Shown piece after piece: positions 44,132 to 51,876 of a stretch of 64,000 nucleotides of DNA (positions are counted from its first letter, which is position 1; every line of letters starts with the position of its first letter). Source of the stretch: an uncultured Rhodopila sp. (lineage in GTDB: Bacteria > Pseudomonadota > Alphaproteobacteria > Acetobacterales > Acetobacteraceae); contig NZ_CAJATU010000076.1 in the NCBI RefSeq assembly GCF_903944925.1, positions 1 through 64,000 on the forward strand, written 5' to 3'. A program made the position numbers and the translations under genes. Under the pieces are notes generated by a model, which was not told the origin of the DNA, made no database searches, and saw nothing but the letters and a program-made list of their open reading frames with translations.

Positions 44132-44703
44132 CCGAATCCCGTTCCGCCGCGCATTTCCAGAAGATTTACGAGGCAAGCGCCGATCCCTGGGGGTTCGGGT
44201 CTGATCCTTATGAGCAGGAGAAGTACGGCCGCACTTTGGCGACGCTTGGCGACCGCCGGTTTGTTGCCGGGTTGGAGGTGGGCTGTTCCATCGGCGTGCT
44301 GACCCGGCTGCTGGCGCCGCGGTGCGACTCGCTGCTGGGGATCGATCTGGTGGAGCAACCGCTGGCGGCCGCCCGGGCGCGCTGCTCGGATCAGCCGCAG
44401 GTGCGGTTCGAGCGGATGCAGGTGCCGCAGGCGTGGCCGGACGGGCGGTTCGACCTGATCGTTCTGTCGGAAGTGCTGTATTTTCTGACGGCGGCGGATA
44501 TCGAGTGGTGCGCAAGGCGGGTGCGGGGCAGCGTGTTGCCGGGCGGGGTCGTTGTTTTGGTGAACTGGCTTGGTGAGTCGGATGATCCGACACCGGGGGA
44601 CGAGGCTGCGGACAGGTTTATCCGGGCGACCGCGGGCTGGCTGGGGGTTTTGCACCAGGATCGGCGGCCGGGGTATCGGCTGGATGTGTTGGAGCGGAGG
44701 TAG
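44128..44703 (+). CDS. SAM-dependent methyltransferase, NodS-like
   Basis: A 191-residue class I methyltransferase. It opens with FQKIYEASADPWGFGSDPYEQEKYGRTLATL, typical of the NodS group, which N-methylates glucosamine of Nod factors after deacetylation by NodB. Motif I is GLEVGCSIGVLTRLLAP, with LLGIDLVEQPLAAAR next, and motif IV is FDLIVLSEVLYFL. The NodS relationship fits the preceding PIG-L gene: deacetylation would expose an amine for N-methylation (inference). It is the last gene of the cassette. Confidence 0.87.
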   Translation: MTESRSAAHFQKIYEASADPWGFGSDPYEQEKYGRTLATLGDRRFVAGLEVGCSIGVLTRLLAPRCDSLLGIDLVEQPLAAARARCSDQPQVRFERMQVPQAWPDGRFDLIVLSEVLYFLTAADIEWCARRVRGSVLPGGVVVLVNWLGESDDPTPGDEAADRFIRATAGWLGVLHQDRRPGYRLDVLERR

Positions 44704-44776
44704 GCAGCGAGCGAGGTGGCGAGGCAGGGGCTTTGCGTGCGATAATACGGTCAGATAGTCACGAAGAGACCGCGCA

Positions 44777-45064
44777 ATGCCGCAACCTCGCAAGACCGCC
44801 TCCCGCCCGGGCGATGGCGGCTGGAAACCCCAGGATGCCAAAGCGCAATTCAGCGAGCTGGTCCGGAGCGCGCAGACCGAGGGGCCGCAGCGCGTGACGG
44901 TCCGCGGTCATGACTCCGTGGTGGTCATCGCCGCCGATGAACTGAAGCGCCTGCTGCCCCCCAGCGGCGACGCGGTACCGTTCGTCACGTTCATGGAGAG
45001 CCTGAGCGTTGACGGTCTCGACCTTACCCGCGATCGGGACCTCGGGCGAGACACTGCGCTGTGA
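44777..45064 (+). CDS. Type II antitoxin, Phd/YefM family
   Basis: A 95-residue protein with the Phd/YefM DNA-binding fold: WKPQDAKAQFSELVRSAQTEGPQRVTVRGHDSVVVIAADELKRLL. The C-terminal tail (FMESLSVDGLDLTRDRD) should neutralise the toxin. GTGA overlap with the PIN toxin gives tight coupling. It would bind its own promoter. Confidence 0.92.
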   Translation: MPQPRKTASRPGDGGWKPQDAKAQFSELVRSAQTEGPQRVTVRGHDSVVVIAADELKRLLPPSGDAVPFVTFMESLSVDGLDLTRDRDLGRDTAL

Positions 45065-45534
45065 TCGGCTGGCTGCTGGATACCAACGTCACCGCCGAGA
45101 TCATCCGCGCGGGTGGCTCCGCCCGCGTCAAGGCGTGGGCCGCCGCGCGGGACGAGGCGACGCTGTACCTCAGCATTCTCACTATTGCCGAATACGACAA
45201 GGGCATCGCCAATCTGCCGGACGGCGATCCGCGCCGGCCCGTCTATATGGCGACGCGCGACAGGCTGGCGGCACGGTTTGCGGCGCGGATGCCGCCAGTG
45301 TCCGACGCGATCGTGCGCCGTTGGGGCACCGTGCGGCGCGATACCGGCCATCCGCCTCCGGTCATCGATACGTTGCTTGCCGCAATCGCGCCGGAGCACG
45401 ACCTCTATCTTGCCACCCGGAACGTGCGCGATGTGTGGCACAGCGGTGCCGCGGTCTTCAATCCGTGGGAGGACGATCCTTCCGCCTTTCCGGTCATTGC
45501 CGGGCAGCGGCGCCGGCGTTCGCCCCGGGCCTGA
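45061..45534 (+). CDS. PIN-domain toxin, VapC/FitB-like
   Basis: A 157-residue PIN nuclease. The acidic site is spread over WLLDTNVTAEII (Asp), LSILTIAEYDKGIANL (Glu), PPPVIDTLLAAIAPEHDLYLATRNVRDV (Asp and others). The layout is complete, so it should be an active RNase toxin. The start is GTG 45061, overlapping the antitoxin stop. The C-terminus is extended by an Arg-rich stretch. Confidence 0.92.
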   Translation: MIGWLLDTNVTAEIIRAGGSARVKAWAAARDEATLYLSILTIAEYDKGIANLPDGDPRRPVYMATRDRLAARFAARMPPVSDAIVRRWGTVRRDTGHPPPVIDTLLAAIAPEHDLYLATRNVRDVWHSGAAVFNPWEDDPSAFPVIAGQRRRRSPRA

Positions 45535-45764
45535 CCCGCGGTCGTTGCGTCCAGGTGGTCGCTTTTGGGGTTTGCCAGACATCGCTGCTGCATGGCCGAT
45601 AATCCTAAGCGACCGGCCCGGCAGCGATGCACGCCGGCACGATCGGCTTCGGTGCGCGGCCGGACCGCTAGACTTGCCATATGCGGGCGTTATGCGGTCG
45701 CCGGGCGGGATGGAGTTCCCATATTTCGTTCACTCCGCCGAAAGCCGCATTTCACGAAAACAAC

Positions 45765-45793
45765 TTGCAAGCCCGTATCCAGTTGGATACAAT
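45765..45793 (+). promoter_or_regulatory. Promoter with embedded operator for the HigB/RelE-HigA module
   Basis: TTGCAA (45765-45770), a 17-bp spacer and TACAAT (45788-45793) form a good sigma-70 promoter. A perfect 7-bp inverted repeat with a 2-nt centre, GTATCCAGTTGGATAC (45775-45790), covers the spacer and part of the -10 box, as expected for an autoregulatory toxin-antitoxin operator. The rest of 45535-45764 shows nothing else. Confidence 0.65.
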
Positions 45794-45801
45794 GAGGGTG
45801 C

Positions 45802-46105
45802 ATGAATACGTTGGCCCGGTCGTCAGTTTTTGATGCGTGGTTATCGGGGCTGCGACCAAAAGGCCAAGGCCAGGGTTCTGGCCCGCCTCCGCAGTGCGAC
45901 GTTTGGTAACTTCGGCGATTGCGAACCCGTCGGCGAAGGCGTTTCCGAGATGCGCATTCACGTCGGGCCGGGCTATCGGGTCTATTTCGTGCGCACGGGA
46001 AGGACCGTCTATGTCTTGCTGACCGGTGGAAACAAGTCTTCGCAAAAACAAGACATCGCGCGTGCGAAGAAAATGGCTCAAGAGTTGAAGGAGACGAAAT
46101 CATGA
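45802..46105 (+). pseudogene. RelE/ParE-superfamily (HigB-1) toxin with a frameshift
   Basis: From ATG 45802 (after GAGGGTG) the frame reads MNTLARSSVFDAWLSGLR, the usual start of this family. Near 45853 the matching continuation DQKAKARVLARLRSATFG is found only in another frame, which then runs intact through GNFGDCEPVGEGVSEMRIHVGPGYRVYFVRTG to the stop at 46103-46105. Restoring the family sequence needs two extra bases between CTG and GAC (or a programmed +1/-2 shift). The toxin is thus probably inactive, unless the shift is a sequencing error or recoding signal. The last 4 nt overlap the antitoxin start. Confidence 0.8.
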
Positions 46106-46401
46106 CTGCAACCTACGCCCCTTTTGATGCGGCGGATTATCTCGACAACGACGCGGTTATTGCCGAATATCTTTCTGCCGCTGTGGAAGATCCCAACCCC
46201 GACGTGTTCCTTGCCGCCCTTGGCGATGTTGCCAAGGCGCGCGGCATGGCGCAGATCGCCAAGGATGCAGGGCTTGGCCGTGAGAGCCTTTACAAGGCCC
46301 TGAACATCGGCGCGCATCCTCGCTATGAAACCGTCAGTGCCGTGCTGCGCGCCCTTGGGGTGAAATTCACGGTTGTCGCCGACCAGCCTCAACCGCGATG
46401 A
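46102..46401 (+). CDS. Antitoxin, HigA-1/addiction module antidote family
   Basis: A 99-residue protein: FDAADYLDNDAVIAEYLSAAVEDPNPDVFLAALGDVAKARGMAQIAKDAGL, then the helix-turn-helix GRESLYKALNIGAHPRYETVSAVLRALGVKFTV. This is the standard antidote of the COG3657/COG3636 pair. ATG 46102 overlaps the toxin stop, with GAAGGAGA as ribosome site. The antitoxin is intact although the toxin is frameshifted. Confidence 0.92.
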   Translation: MTATYAPFDAADYLDNDAVIAEYLSAAVEDPNPDVFLAALGDVAKARGMAQIAKDAGLGRESLYKALNIGAHPRYETVSAVLRALGVKFTVVADQPQPR

Positions 46402-46407
46402 CCTTGG

Positions 46408-46479
46408 ATGATTTGCGGCTACGCCCGCGTCTCGACCGACCGCCGAAGCGTTGACGCCCGGCGGGCGTCGCGCATTTAG
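46408..46479 (+). pseudogene. N-terminal stub of a serine resolvase/invertase
   Basis: ATG 46408 opens MICGYARVSTDRRSVDARRA, matching the start of the resolvase family (IGYARVSTD, including the catalytic Ser), and stops at TAG 46477-46479 after 23 codons. No continuation is found in any frame before hpnG. It starts 6 nt after the higA stop. It is a remnant of a mobile element or site-specific recombination gene. Confidence 0.7.
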
Positions 46480-46528
46480 TCCGCTCCAGCCTGGGCATGG
46501 AGCACCACAATCCCACCCAACTCGACCC

Positions 46529-47155
46529 TCACCCCAGCCCGCAGACCACCCCCACCAACCCCCGCCGAGCCCGTGCCGCATCCCGACCCAACGCTAGCAA
46601 ACCCGGAATCTGACCCGGCCGGCGCGCAACCGACCGCAGCACCGCCAGCAACCCGATCGCGCCACTCTGATCCAAAGCGATCAGCGCGGCATGAGGCAGA
46701 TCCCGCTCCGCCGGATCGCAGATCGCCCGCACCACGGCGAACGGCAACCCATGCGACTCCGCCACCCGAGCCACACTGCCGCTTTCCAGATCGATCGCCT
46801 GTGCCCCCGTCGCCACCATCAACGCGCGCTTGGCCGCCGCATCCGCGGCAATCGCATCCCCGGCCAGCAGGCAATGCCCGGTCAACCCGCCGAACCGAGC
46901 CGCCAAAGAAGCGTCGGCAACGAAACGCCGCCCCCCGGCAACCACCATGTCCGGAACAACAACCATCCCCGGGCGCAACGCCGGATCAAGCCCGCCCGCC
47001 AAACCGAAGCTCACCAGCGCCGTCGCGCCGTCCCGGACCAACCGCGACGCGGCCTCCGCCGCCCCGGCCGGAGTCCCGCCGCCGATGGCAACCGCCCCGC
47101 CGAAGCGCGCAGCGATCCGAGCCTCCGCCGCAAGGCCGGTGACGAACCCTATCAT
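46529..47155 (-). CDS. hpnG: Hopanoid phosphorylase HpnG
   Basis: A 208-residue nucleoside-phosphorylase-like protein. HpnG removes adenine from adenosylhopane to give ribosylhopane in synthesis of extended hopanoids. It shows IGFVTGLAAEARIA, LVSFGLAGGLDP, GMVVVPDMVV, and GAQAIDLESGSVARVA with the catalytic-loop Glu. It follows shc on the same strand after a 229-bp gap that contains a second copy of its own first 15 codons. The present ATG overlaps the stop of that vestigial frame (ATGA). No hpnH follows it. Confidence 0.85.
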   Translation of the reverse strand: MIGFVTGLAAEARIAARFGGAVAIGGGTPAGAAEAASRLVRDGATALVSFGLAGGLDPALRPGMVVVPDMVVAGGRRFVADASLAARFGGLTGHCLLAGDAIAADAAAKRALMVATGAQAIDLESGSVARVAESHGLPFAVVRAICDPAERDLPHAALIALDQSGAIGLLAVLRSVARRPGQIPGLLALGRDAARARRGLVGVVCGLG

Positions 47156-47340
47156 ACCAACTGCCGATGACAGCGGCTCTCCGGCAGCGCGGCCTCTTCA
47201 TGCCGGCAATGGTCGGCCTCCACGCCTTCTGCTTGCGCAAACAAAGGCGTGGATGGCGGGCCTACACCCGCCATGACGGCGGGGGACGCCGGCGCCAACG
47301 GGTAAAGCTCTGTGACTAGAGGGCCACCGCCCGCCATGAC
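47156..47340. repeat. Dispersed palindromic repeat, copy 4, inserted at the hpnG start
   Basis: This contains CCACGCCTT (47220-47228) paired with AAGGCGTGG (47244-47252) and a hairpin ATGGCGGG/CCCGCCAT (47253-47274). Further GCCGCCATGACGG-like pieces lie near 47330. It is flanked on both sides by copies of the hpnG 5' end. Confidence 0.75.
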
Positions 47341-47388
47341 GGCTATCCGCGCGTCCGCCGCAAGGCGGCCGGTGACGAACCCGATCAG
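47341..47388 (-). pseudogene. Duplicate of the hpnG 5' end
   Basis: Read on the minus strand from 47388, this begins CTGATCGGGTTCGTCACCGG and encodes LIGFVTGRLAADARIA, nearly identical to the HpnG start encoded by 47111-47155, with one extra codon and a few substitutions. It begins exactly at the shc stop, where hpnG would be expected in an intact operon. The frame stays open for 79 codons through the repeat and stops at 47152, overlapping the functional ATG. Confidence 0.75.
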
Positions 47389-49310
47389 AATCCGAACTCG
47401 ACCCGGTTCGTGTTGCCGCGGCGCAGGTTGCGGTACCGCGCCAGCGCCAGCAGCGGGAAATACAGCCGATACCCATGGTACCGCAGATAGAACACACGCG
47501 GAAAGCCGACCGCGGTATAAGGCGCCTCGGTCCACTCCCCATCCGGCTTCTGCGCCGCCGTCAGCCAGGCGATACCGCGCGCCGTCGCCGGATGATTGAC
47601 CGCCCCGGCCGCCATCAGACCGAGCAAAGCCCAGGCGGTCTGGCTCGGCGTGCTTTCCTTGTACCGGCCATGCGGAGCGTCGCCATAGCTTTCCTCGTCC
47701 TCGCCCCAGCCGCCGTCCTCCCGCTGCACCGAGACCAGCCAATCCACCGCCCGCACCACCGCCGGATCATCAGGCGGAACCGCCGCCGCATTCAGCGCGC
47801 ACAGCACCGACCAGGTCCCATAAATATAGTTGGTGCCCCACCGGCCGTACCAGCTTCCATCCGCCTCCTGCTCCCGCCGCAGATACGCCAGCGCGCGCGC
47901 CAGCACCGTTTCATACGGGAGCATGCCGATCTGAGCCAAAAAAGACACGCATCGCGCACTGACATCGGCGGTGGGGGGATCCAGCAACGCCCCGTGATCG
48001 GCGAACGGAATATGGTTCAGATGATGATGCGTATTCTCCGGCTCGAACGCACCCCAGCCGCCGTCCGATGACTGCATGCCGATGATCCACTCGCGGGCGC
48101 GGTCGATCGCCTCCGCATGGGCCGGATCGCCATTCCGATGCAGCAGCAGGCCGACGACGGCGGTGTCGTCCACATCGGGGTAGTACGGATTCCTGTACTG
48201 GAACGCCCATCCGCCCGGGCGCAGGCCGGGGCGCCGGACTGCCCAATCGCCGACGACATCGGTGATCTGCAAGGGGATCAGCCAGTCGCAGACCGCATCC
48301 GTCTCGGCTCCGGCCTCCGCCAGGGCATGGCCGGCGAGGCTGGTGTCCCAGACCGGCGACAGGCAGGGCTGGCAGTAGGCGCGATCCCGCTCGATCACCA
48401 GCAGCTTGCGCACCGCCCGCCAGGCGAGCGCCGCATCCGCATGATCCGCCGGATAGCCGAGCGTGTCGAACATCATCACGCTGTTCGCCATGGCGGGATA
48501 AATCCCGCCCAGCCCGTCGTCGCCGTTCAACCGTTCGATGACGAACGCCACGGCCTTCTCCATCGCCTTCCGCCGGCCCGCCTTCGGGAACAGCCGCTCG
48601 ACCCGGCGCAGCACGGCATCGATCGCCTTGAAGAACCGCCCCCAGCGCGAGCGGTACGGGCCGCGAATCCAGTCCTTCACCTTCTCGGGCGGCGTCTCGA
48701 ACAGCTCCCGGATATCGACCCCGCGCGGGTTCCGCGCCTTCGGCCGGTATGCCATCAGCACCAGCAGCGGCACGGTGACGGTGCGGGACCAGTACGAGAT
48801 CTTCGACAGATGGAATGGGAACCACAGCGGCAGGTGCATGATCTCCAGCGGCATCACCGGCACCGCGTGCCATGGCACCTGGCCGAACAGCGCAAGCTGG
48901 GCGCGCGTAAAGACATTCGTCCTTTCCGCCCCGCCCGCCGCCAGAATCGCCTGCCGCGCCCGCCGCATATGCGGCGCGTCCGCATCGTCGCCGATGGCCT
49001 TCAGCGCGTAATACGCCTTGACGCTGGCGGACAGGTTGAAGGCGCCGTCATGGAACAGCGGCCAGCCGCCATGCGCGCCCTGGATAGAGCGCAGATAGAC
49101 GCCGATTCGGTCCTCAAGCGGCTGGTCGATGCGTCCCAGGAAATGTTCGAGCAGCACATACTCGGCCGGGATCGTTGCATCCGCTTCAAGTTCAAACACG
49201 AAGTGCCCGTCCGTATTTTGGCGGCGGATCAAGGCATCTGTCGCCCGCAGGACGGAATCAACCAGAGGATCTTCGTCGATCAGTAGAGAGGTAGTCGCGT
49301 CCAGGGCCAT
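47385..49310 (-). CDS. shc: Squalene-hopene cyclase
   Basis: The 641-residue monotopic membrane enzyme cyclises squalene to hopene. The catalytic DxDD is in YPDVDDTAVVGLL near residue 377. QW repeats include GHFVFELEAD, QGAHGGWPLF, QSSDGGWGAFE, QEADGSWYGRWG, QREDGGWGEDEESY and QKPDGEWTEAPY. The end YHGYRLYFPLLALARYR is typical. I use ATG 49310 (MALDATTSLL); upstream in-frame codons overlap hpnE. It is 14 bp after the hpnE stop, so they are co-transcribed. Confidence 0.97.
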   Translation of the reverse strand: MALDATTSLLIDEDPLVDSVLRATDALIRRQNTDGHFVFELEADATIPAEYVLLEHFLGRIDQPLEDRIGVYLRSIQGAHGGWPLFHDGAFNLSASVKAYYALKAIGDDADAPHMRRARQAILAAGGAERTNVFTRAQLALFGQVPWHAVPVMPLEIMHLPLWFPFHLSKISYWSRTVTVPLLVLMAYRPKARNPRGVDIRELFETPPEKVKDWIRGPYRSRWGRFFKAIDAVLRRVERLFPKAGRRKAMEKAVAFVIERLNGDDGLGGIYPAMANSVMMFDTLGYPADHADAALAWRAVRKLLVIERDRAYCQPCLSPVWDTSLAGHALAEAGAETDAVCDWLIPLQITDVVGDWAVRRPGLRPGGWAFQYRNPYYPDVDDTAVVGLLLHRNGDPAHAEAIDRAREWIIGMQSSDGGWGAFEPENTHHHLNHIPFADHGALLDPPTADVSARCVSFLAQIGMLPYETVLARALAYLRREQEADGSWYGRWGTNYIYGTWSVLCALNAAAVPPDDPAVVRAVDWLVSVQREDGGWGEDEESYGDAPHGRYKESTPSQTAWALLGLMAAGAVNHPATARGIAWLTAAQKPDGEWTEAPYTAVGFPRVFYLRYHGYRLYFPLLALARYRNLRRGNTNRVEFGF

Positions 49311-49324
49311 CGTTATCCATACGT

Positions 49325-50581
49325 TCAGGCTGAAAGTATAACATCCGCGGCTAAACGGCCCGATCTTATCGCCCCCTCGATGGTCGCGGGCAAGCCGGTG
49401 TTGGTCCAATCACCGGCAAGTGCCAAATTTGCCGCAGTTTTCGTCCCGGACCGTGGCCTTCTTGCATCTTGTGCCGCGGTCGCAGCGAATGTCGCGCGGC
49501 GTTCCTTCACCACGCGATACGGCGGCATGGCCGCTTTCAGCGCCGCATCCAGGCCGAGCGCATCCACGACATCCGGCCATACACGCAGCGCGATCGCGTC
49601 CGCGGACTCGTCCACCATGCGGTTTGCGGCGCTGATGGTGACGGAGACATGACCGGGCTTGACGAAGACCCACTCGGCCGCACCCGAGATCAGCCCGATA
49701 AGACCCGGTTCGCGCAGCTTATCCGCCGCGTGGCGGTAGTGAATGTTCAGGATGGCCTCAAACGCGTCGGGCACCACCAGGCCCGGCAGGAGTTCGCCCG
49801 CCACCCAGGGGGGGACGGCGAGCACGACGGCATCGGCGGCCTCCAGCGCGATCGAACCCGCCGGGCCGCGCAGGCCGGCGACCGTGCCGCGCGCGATGGT
49901 CAGTTCCGCGATACGGCTGTTGAAGCGGATTTCAGCGCCGCGGGTCCGCAGCGTCGCAATGGCGGGCTCCACCAGCGCCTCTGACAGGCCTTGCTTCGGC
50001 AGCATCGGACGGCAGGCCGCGCCGCCCTGCATCAGCGTCTCCCGCACGACGGCGCCGAGCAAACGAGCCAGCCCTTCCGCGGTCGAGGTGTTCAGCGCGG
50101 CGACCGCGAGCGGCTCCACCAGCCGGCGGAACAACTCTCCCGGCCGCACGCTCTCCGCCACCGGCGTGTCGTCGCGGCAGCGGACGAGCTTGATCAGATC
50201 CAGGTAATCCGCCAGGCGCGTGCCCGGCACCCGCCGATGCGGCACGAACATCCACCAGGGAATCCGGCCGGAATTGGGGTGAACGGTCCAGCGTTCCCCG
50301 CTCTTGATATCAAGGAACGGAAACACCGCCTGGTCGGGGATGTGGAAACGTCCGGCGGCACCGGTTTCGGCGATATACGCGCGGGCGGCCGTATTGCCGG
50401 ACAGCAGCAGGTGGTTGCCGTTGTCGATGCGAAGACCGATTTCCCGGTCGAAGTAGGAGCGGCACCGCCCGCCCCCGGCTGCTCCGGCCTCATGAACGAT
50501 GACGGCGCGGCCAGCCTTCGTCAGCGACAGAGCGGCGGCAAGACCGGCCAAACCGGCACCGATGACGTGGACCTTACTCAT
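49325..50581 (-). CDS. hpnE: Hydroxysqualene dehydroxylase HpnE
   Basis: The 418-residue FAD enzyme completes the HpnC-HpnD-HpnE route to squalene. The dinucleotide fold is KVHVIGAGLAGLAAALSL, followed by VIVHEAGAAGGGRCRSY, NGNHLLLSG, LLGAVVRETLMQGG, and the C-terminal FAD contact LALAGDWTNTGLPATIEGAIRSG. ATG 50581 is preferred over GTG 50596. hpnC and hpnD are not in this window. It is 31 bp after the DUF1489 gene. Confidence 0.93.
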   Translation of the reverse strand: MSKVHVIGAGLAGLAAALSLTKAGRAVIVHEAGAAGGGRCRSYFDREIGLRIDNGNHLLLSGNTAARAYIAETGAAGRFHIPDQAVFPFLDIKSGERWTVHPNSGRIPWWMFVPHRRVPGTRLADYLDLIKLVRCRDDTPVAESVRPGELFRRLVEPLAVAALNTSTAEGLARLLGAVVRETLMQGGAACRPMLPKQGLSEALVEPAIATLRTRGAEIRFNSRIAELTIARGTVAGLRGPAGSIALEAADAVVLAVPPWVAGELLPGLVVPDAFEAILNIHYRHAADKLREPGLIGLISGAAEWVFVKPGHVSVTISAANRMVDESADAIALRVWPDVVDALGLDAALKAAMPPYRVVKERRATFAATAAQDARRPRSGTKTAANLALAGDWTNTGLPATIEGAIRSGRLAADVILSA

Positions 50582-50612
50582 GGGCGTTCGACTCACACGC
50601 CGCGACGGACAT

Positions 50613-51035
50613 TCAGATCAAACATAGCGCCCGCAGTTCCATGCGGAGCGCAGGCGGCAGCGTGTCGAGGCCGCCGGCCGCGCCCATGGCGGGCAGGTCG
50701 GGTGGCGCAGCGTCCGGATCAAGATAGCGCCACCCCTGGAACGGCCTGATCGGCCGCCCGACGAGCGGAACGATCTCGGGATCGAGGATCAGGCCGGTAC
50801 AGGCGGTCAGGTCGTCATGCCGGTCTTCGACGATATCCAGGATGCGCTGCCGCGCCAGCATCGATCCCGCGATAACCCAGTATATCGAGCCGCCATCCAG
50901 CACCTCCGCGCGGCGGCGCGGCGTGTTGCGGGTACGGTGACGCAACGGCGGATCGTCCCGGAAGCGGGCGGCCTGCAATTGCCGCAGGTGATCGGTGTCG
51001 CGTACGCCAACGGCGAGCTTGGTCAGATGCAACAT
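50613..51035 (-). CDS. DUF1489 family protein
   Basis: A 140-residue protein of the alphaproteobacterial DUF1489 family: MLHLTKLAVGVRD, RHRTRNTPRRRAEVLDGGSIYWVIAGSMLARQRILDI, then a C-terminal stretch with IVPLVGRPIRPFQGWRYL. The function is unknown. It lies between cysQ and hpnE on the same strand. Confidence 0.85.
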   Translation of the reverse strand: MLHLTKLAVGVRDTDHLRQLQAARFRDDPPLRHRTRNTPRRRAEVLDGGSIYWVIAGSMLARQRILDIVEDRHDDLTACTGLILDPEIVPLVGRPIRPFQGWRYLDPDAAPPDLPAMGAAGGLDTLPPALRMELRALCLI

Positions 51036-51111
51036 GATTGGACGACTCGTCTGTCAGCGGGTTCGCCATGCGAGTGTAGGCTCAAACCCCGGAAACTTCA
51101 CCCCCGTGACG

Positions 51112-51876
51112 TCAGGGCCGGGCGCCCCAGCAGACGAAATGCGGGTTCTCCCACCCCGGCTTGCCATAAAGCAGCGGCTGGCCGTCCGGGGTTTCAACCG
51201 ACCCGCCGGCCGCCAACAGCACCGCATGGGGCGCACAGGTGTCCCATTCCATGGTACGGCCGAACCGCGGATAGGCATCGGCCTGACCTTCGGCGATGCG
51301 GCAGAACTTCAGGCTGGAGCCGAAATTCACCACCCTGGCAACGCGGCGCTGATCAAGGAAGTGTTGCAGCAGTGCGGGGTCGCCATGGTGCCGGCTCGCC
51401 ACCACGGTCAGGCCCTCGGGCGGACAGGACCGCACGCCGATCGGCGACCGCAAGCCGTCCTTTTGGCGCCAGGCGCCGATGCCGGCGATGCCGCCGAAGA
51501 TTTCCCCGGTGGCCGGGACGGCGACGACGCCGAGTACTGGTATGCCGCCCCGGACCAAGCCGACATTGACGGCGAAATCGTCACCGCCGGAGGTGAACTC
51601 CCGCGTCCCGTCCAGCGGGTCCACCAGCCAGAATTCCGGTGTAGCTCCGGTCAGGACACCCGAAGCGGCCTCTTCCTCGGCGACGACCGTGCAACCCGGG
51701 ATGGCACTGCGCAGTCCGGCCAACAGGATTGCCTCCGCCGCCTTGTCGGCCTCGGTCACGACCGAGTTGTCGGCCTTGCGCTCCACCCGGAAGCCGCGGT
51801 TGCGAATTTCCAGGATGACCGACGCCGCCTGCTGCGCCAACGCGGCCGCCAGATCGAGCAGTGCGGACTCATGCAT
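51112..51876 (-). CDS. cysQ: 3'(2'),5'-bisphosphate nucleotidase CysQ / inositol monophosphatase family
   Basis: A 254-residue magnesium phosphatase that recycles 3'-phosphoadenosine phosphates in sulfur metabolism. Metal sites are VVAEEEAASG, FWLVDPLDGTREFTSG and MEWDTCAPHAVLLAAGG; GSSLKFCRIAEGQADAYPRFG is typical of CysQ. Its start overlaps the giant glycosyltransferase gene by 8 nt. Confidence 0.9.
   Translation of the reverse strand: MHESALLDLAAALAQQAASVILEIRNRGFRVERKADNSVVTEADKAAEAILLAGLRSAIPGCTVVAEEEAASGVLTGATPEFWLVDPLDGTREFTSGGDDFAVNVGLVRGGIPVLGVVAVPATGEIFGGIAGIGAWRQKDGLRSPIGVRSCPPEGLTVVASRHHGDPALLQHFLDQRRVARVVNFGSSLKFCRIAEGQADAYPRFGRTMEWDTCAPHAVLLAAGGSVETPDGQPLLYGKPGWENPHFVCWGARP

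Noticed and set aside
45919-46101. Upstream extension of the HigA antitoxin
   Set aside because: It is out of frame with the toxin coding region it overlaps, and ATG 46102 has a good ribosome site and family start.
47152-47742. A 196-residue gene overlapping the shc end
   Set aside because: Most of it is the shadow of shc; only its last 79 codons matter, as the vestigial hpnG start plus repeat.
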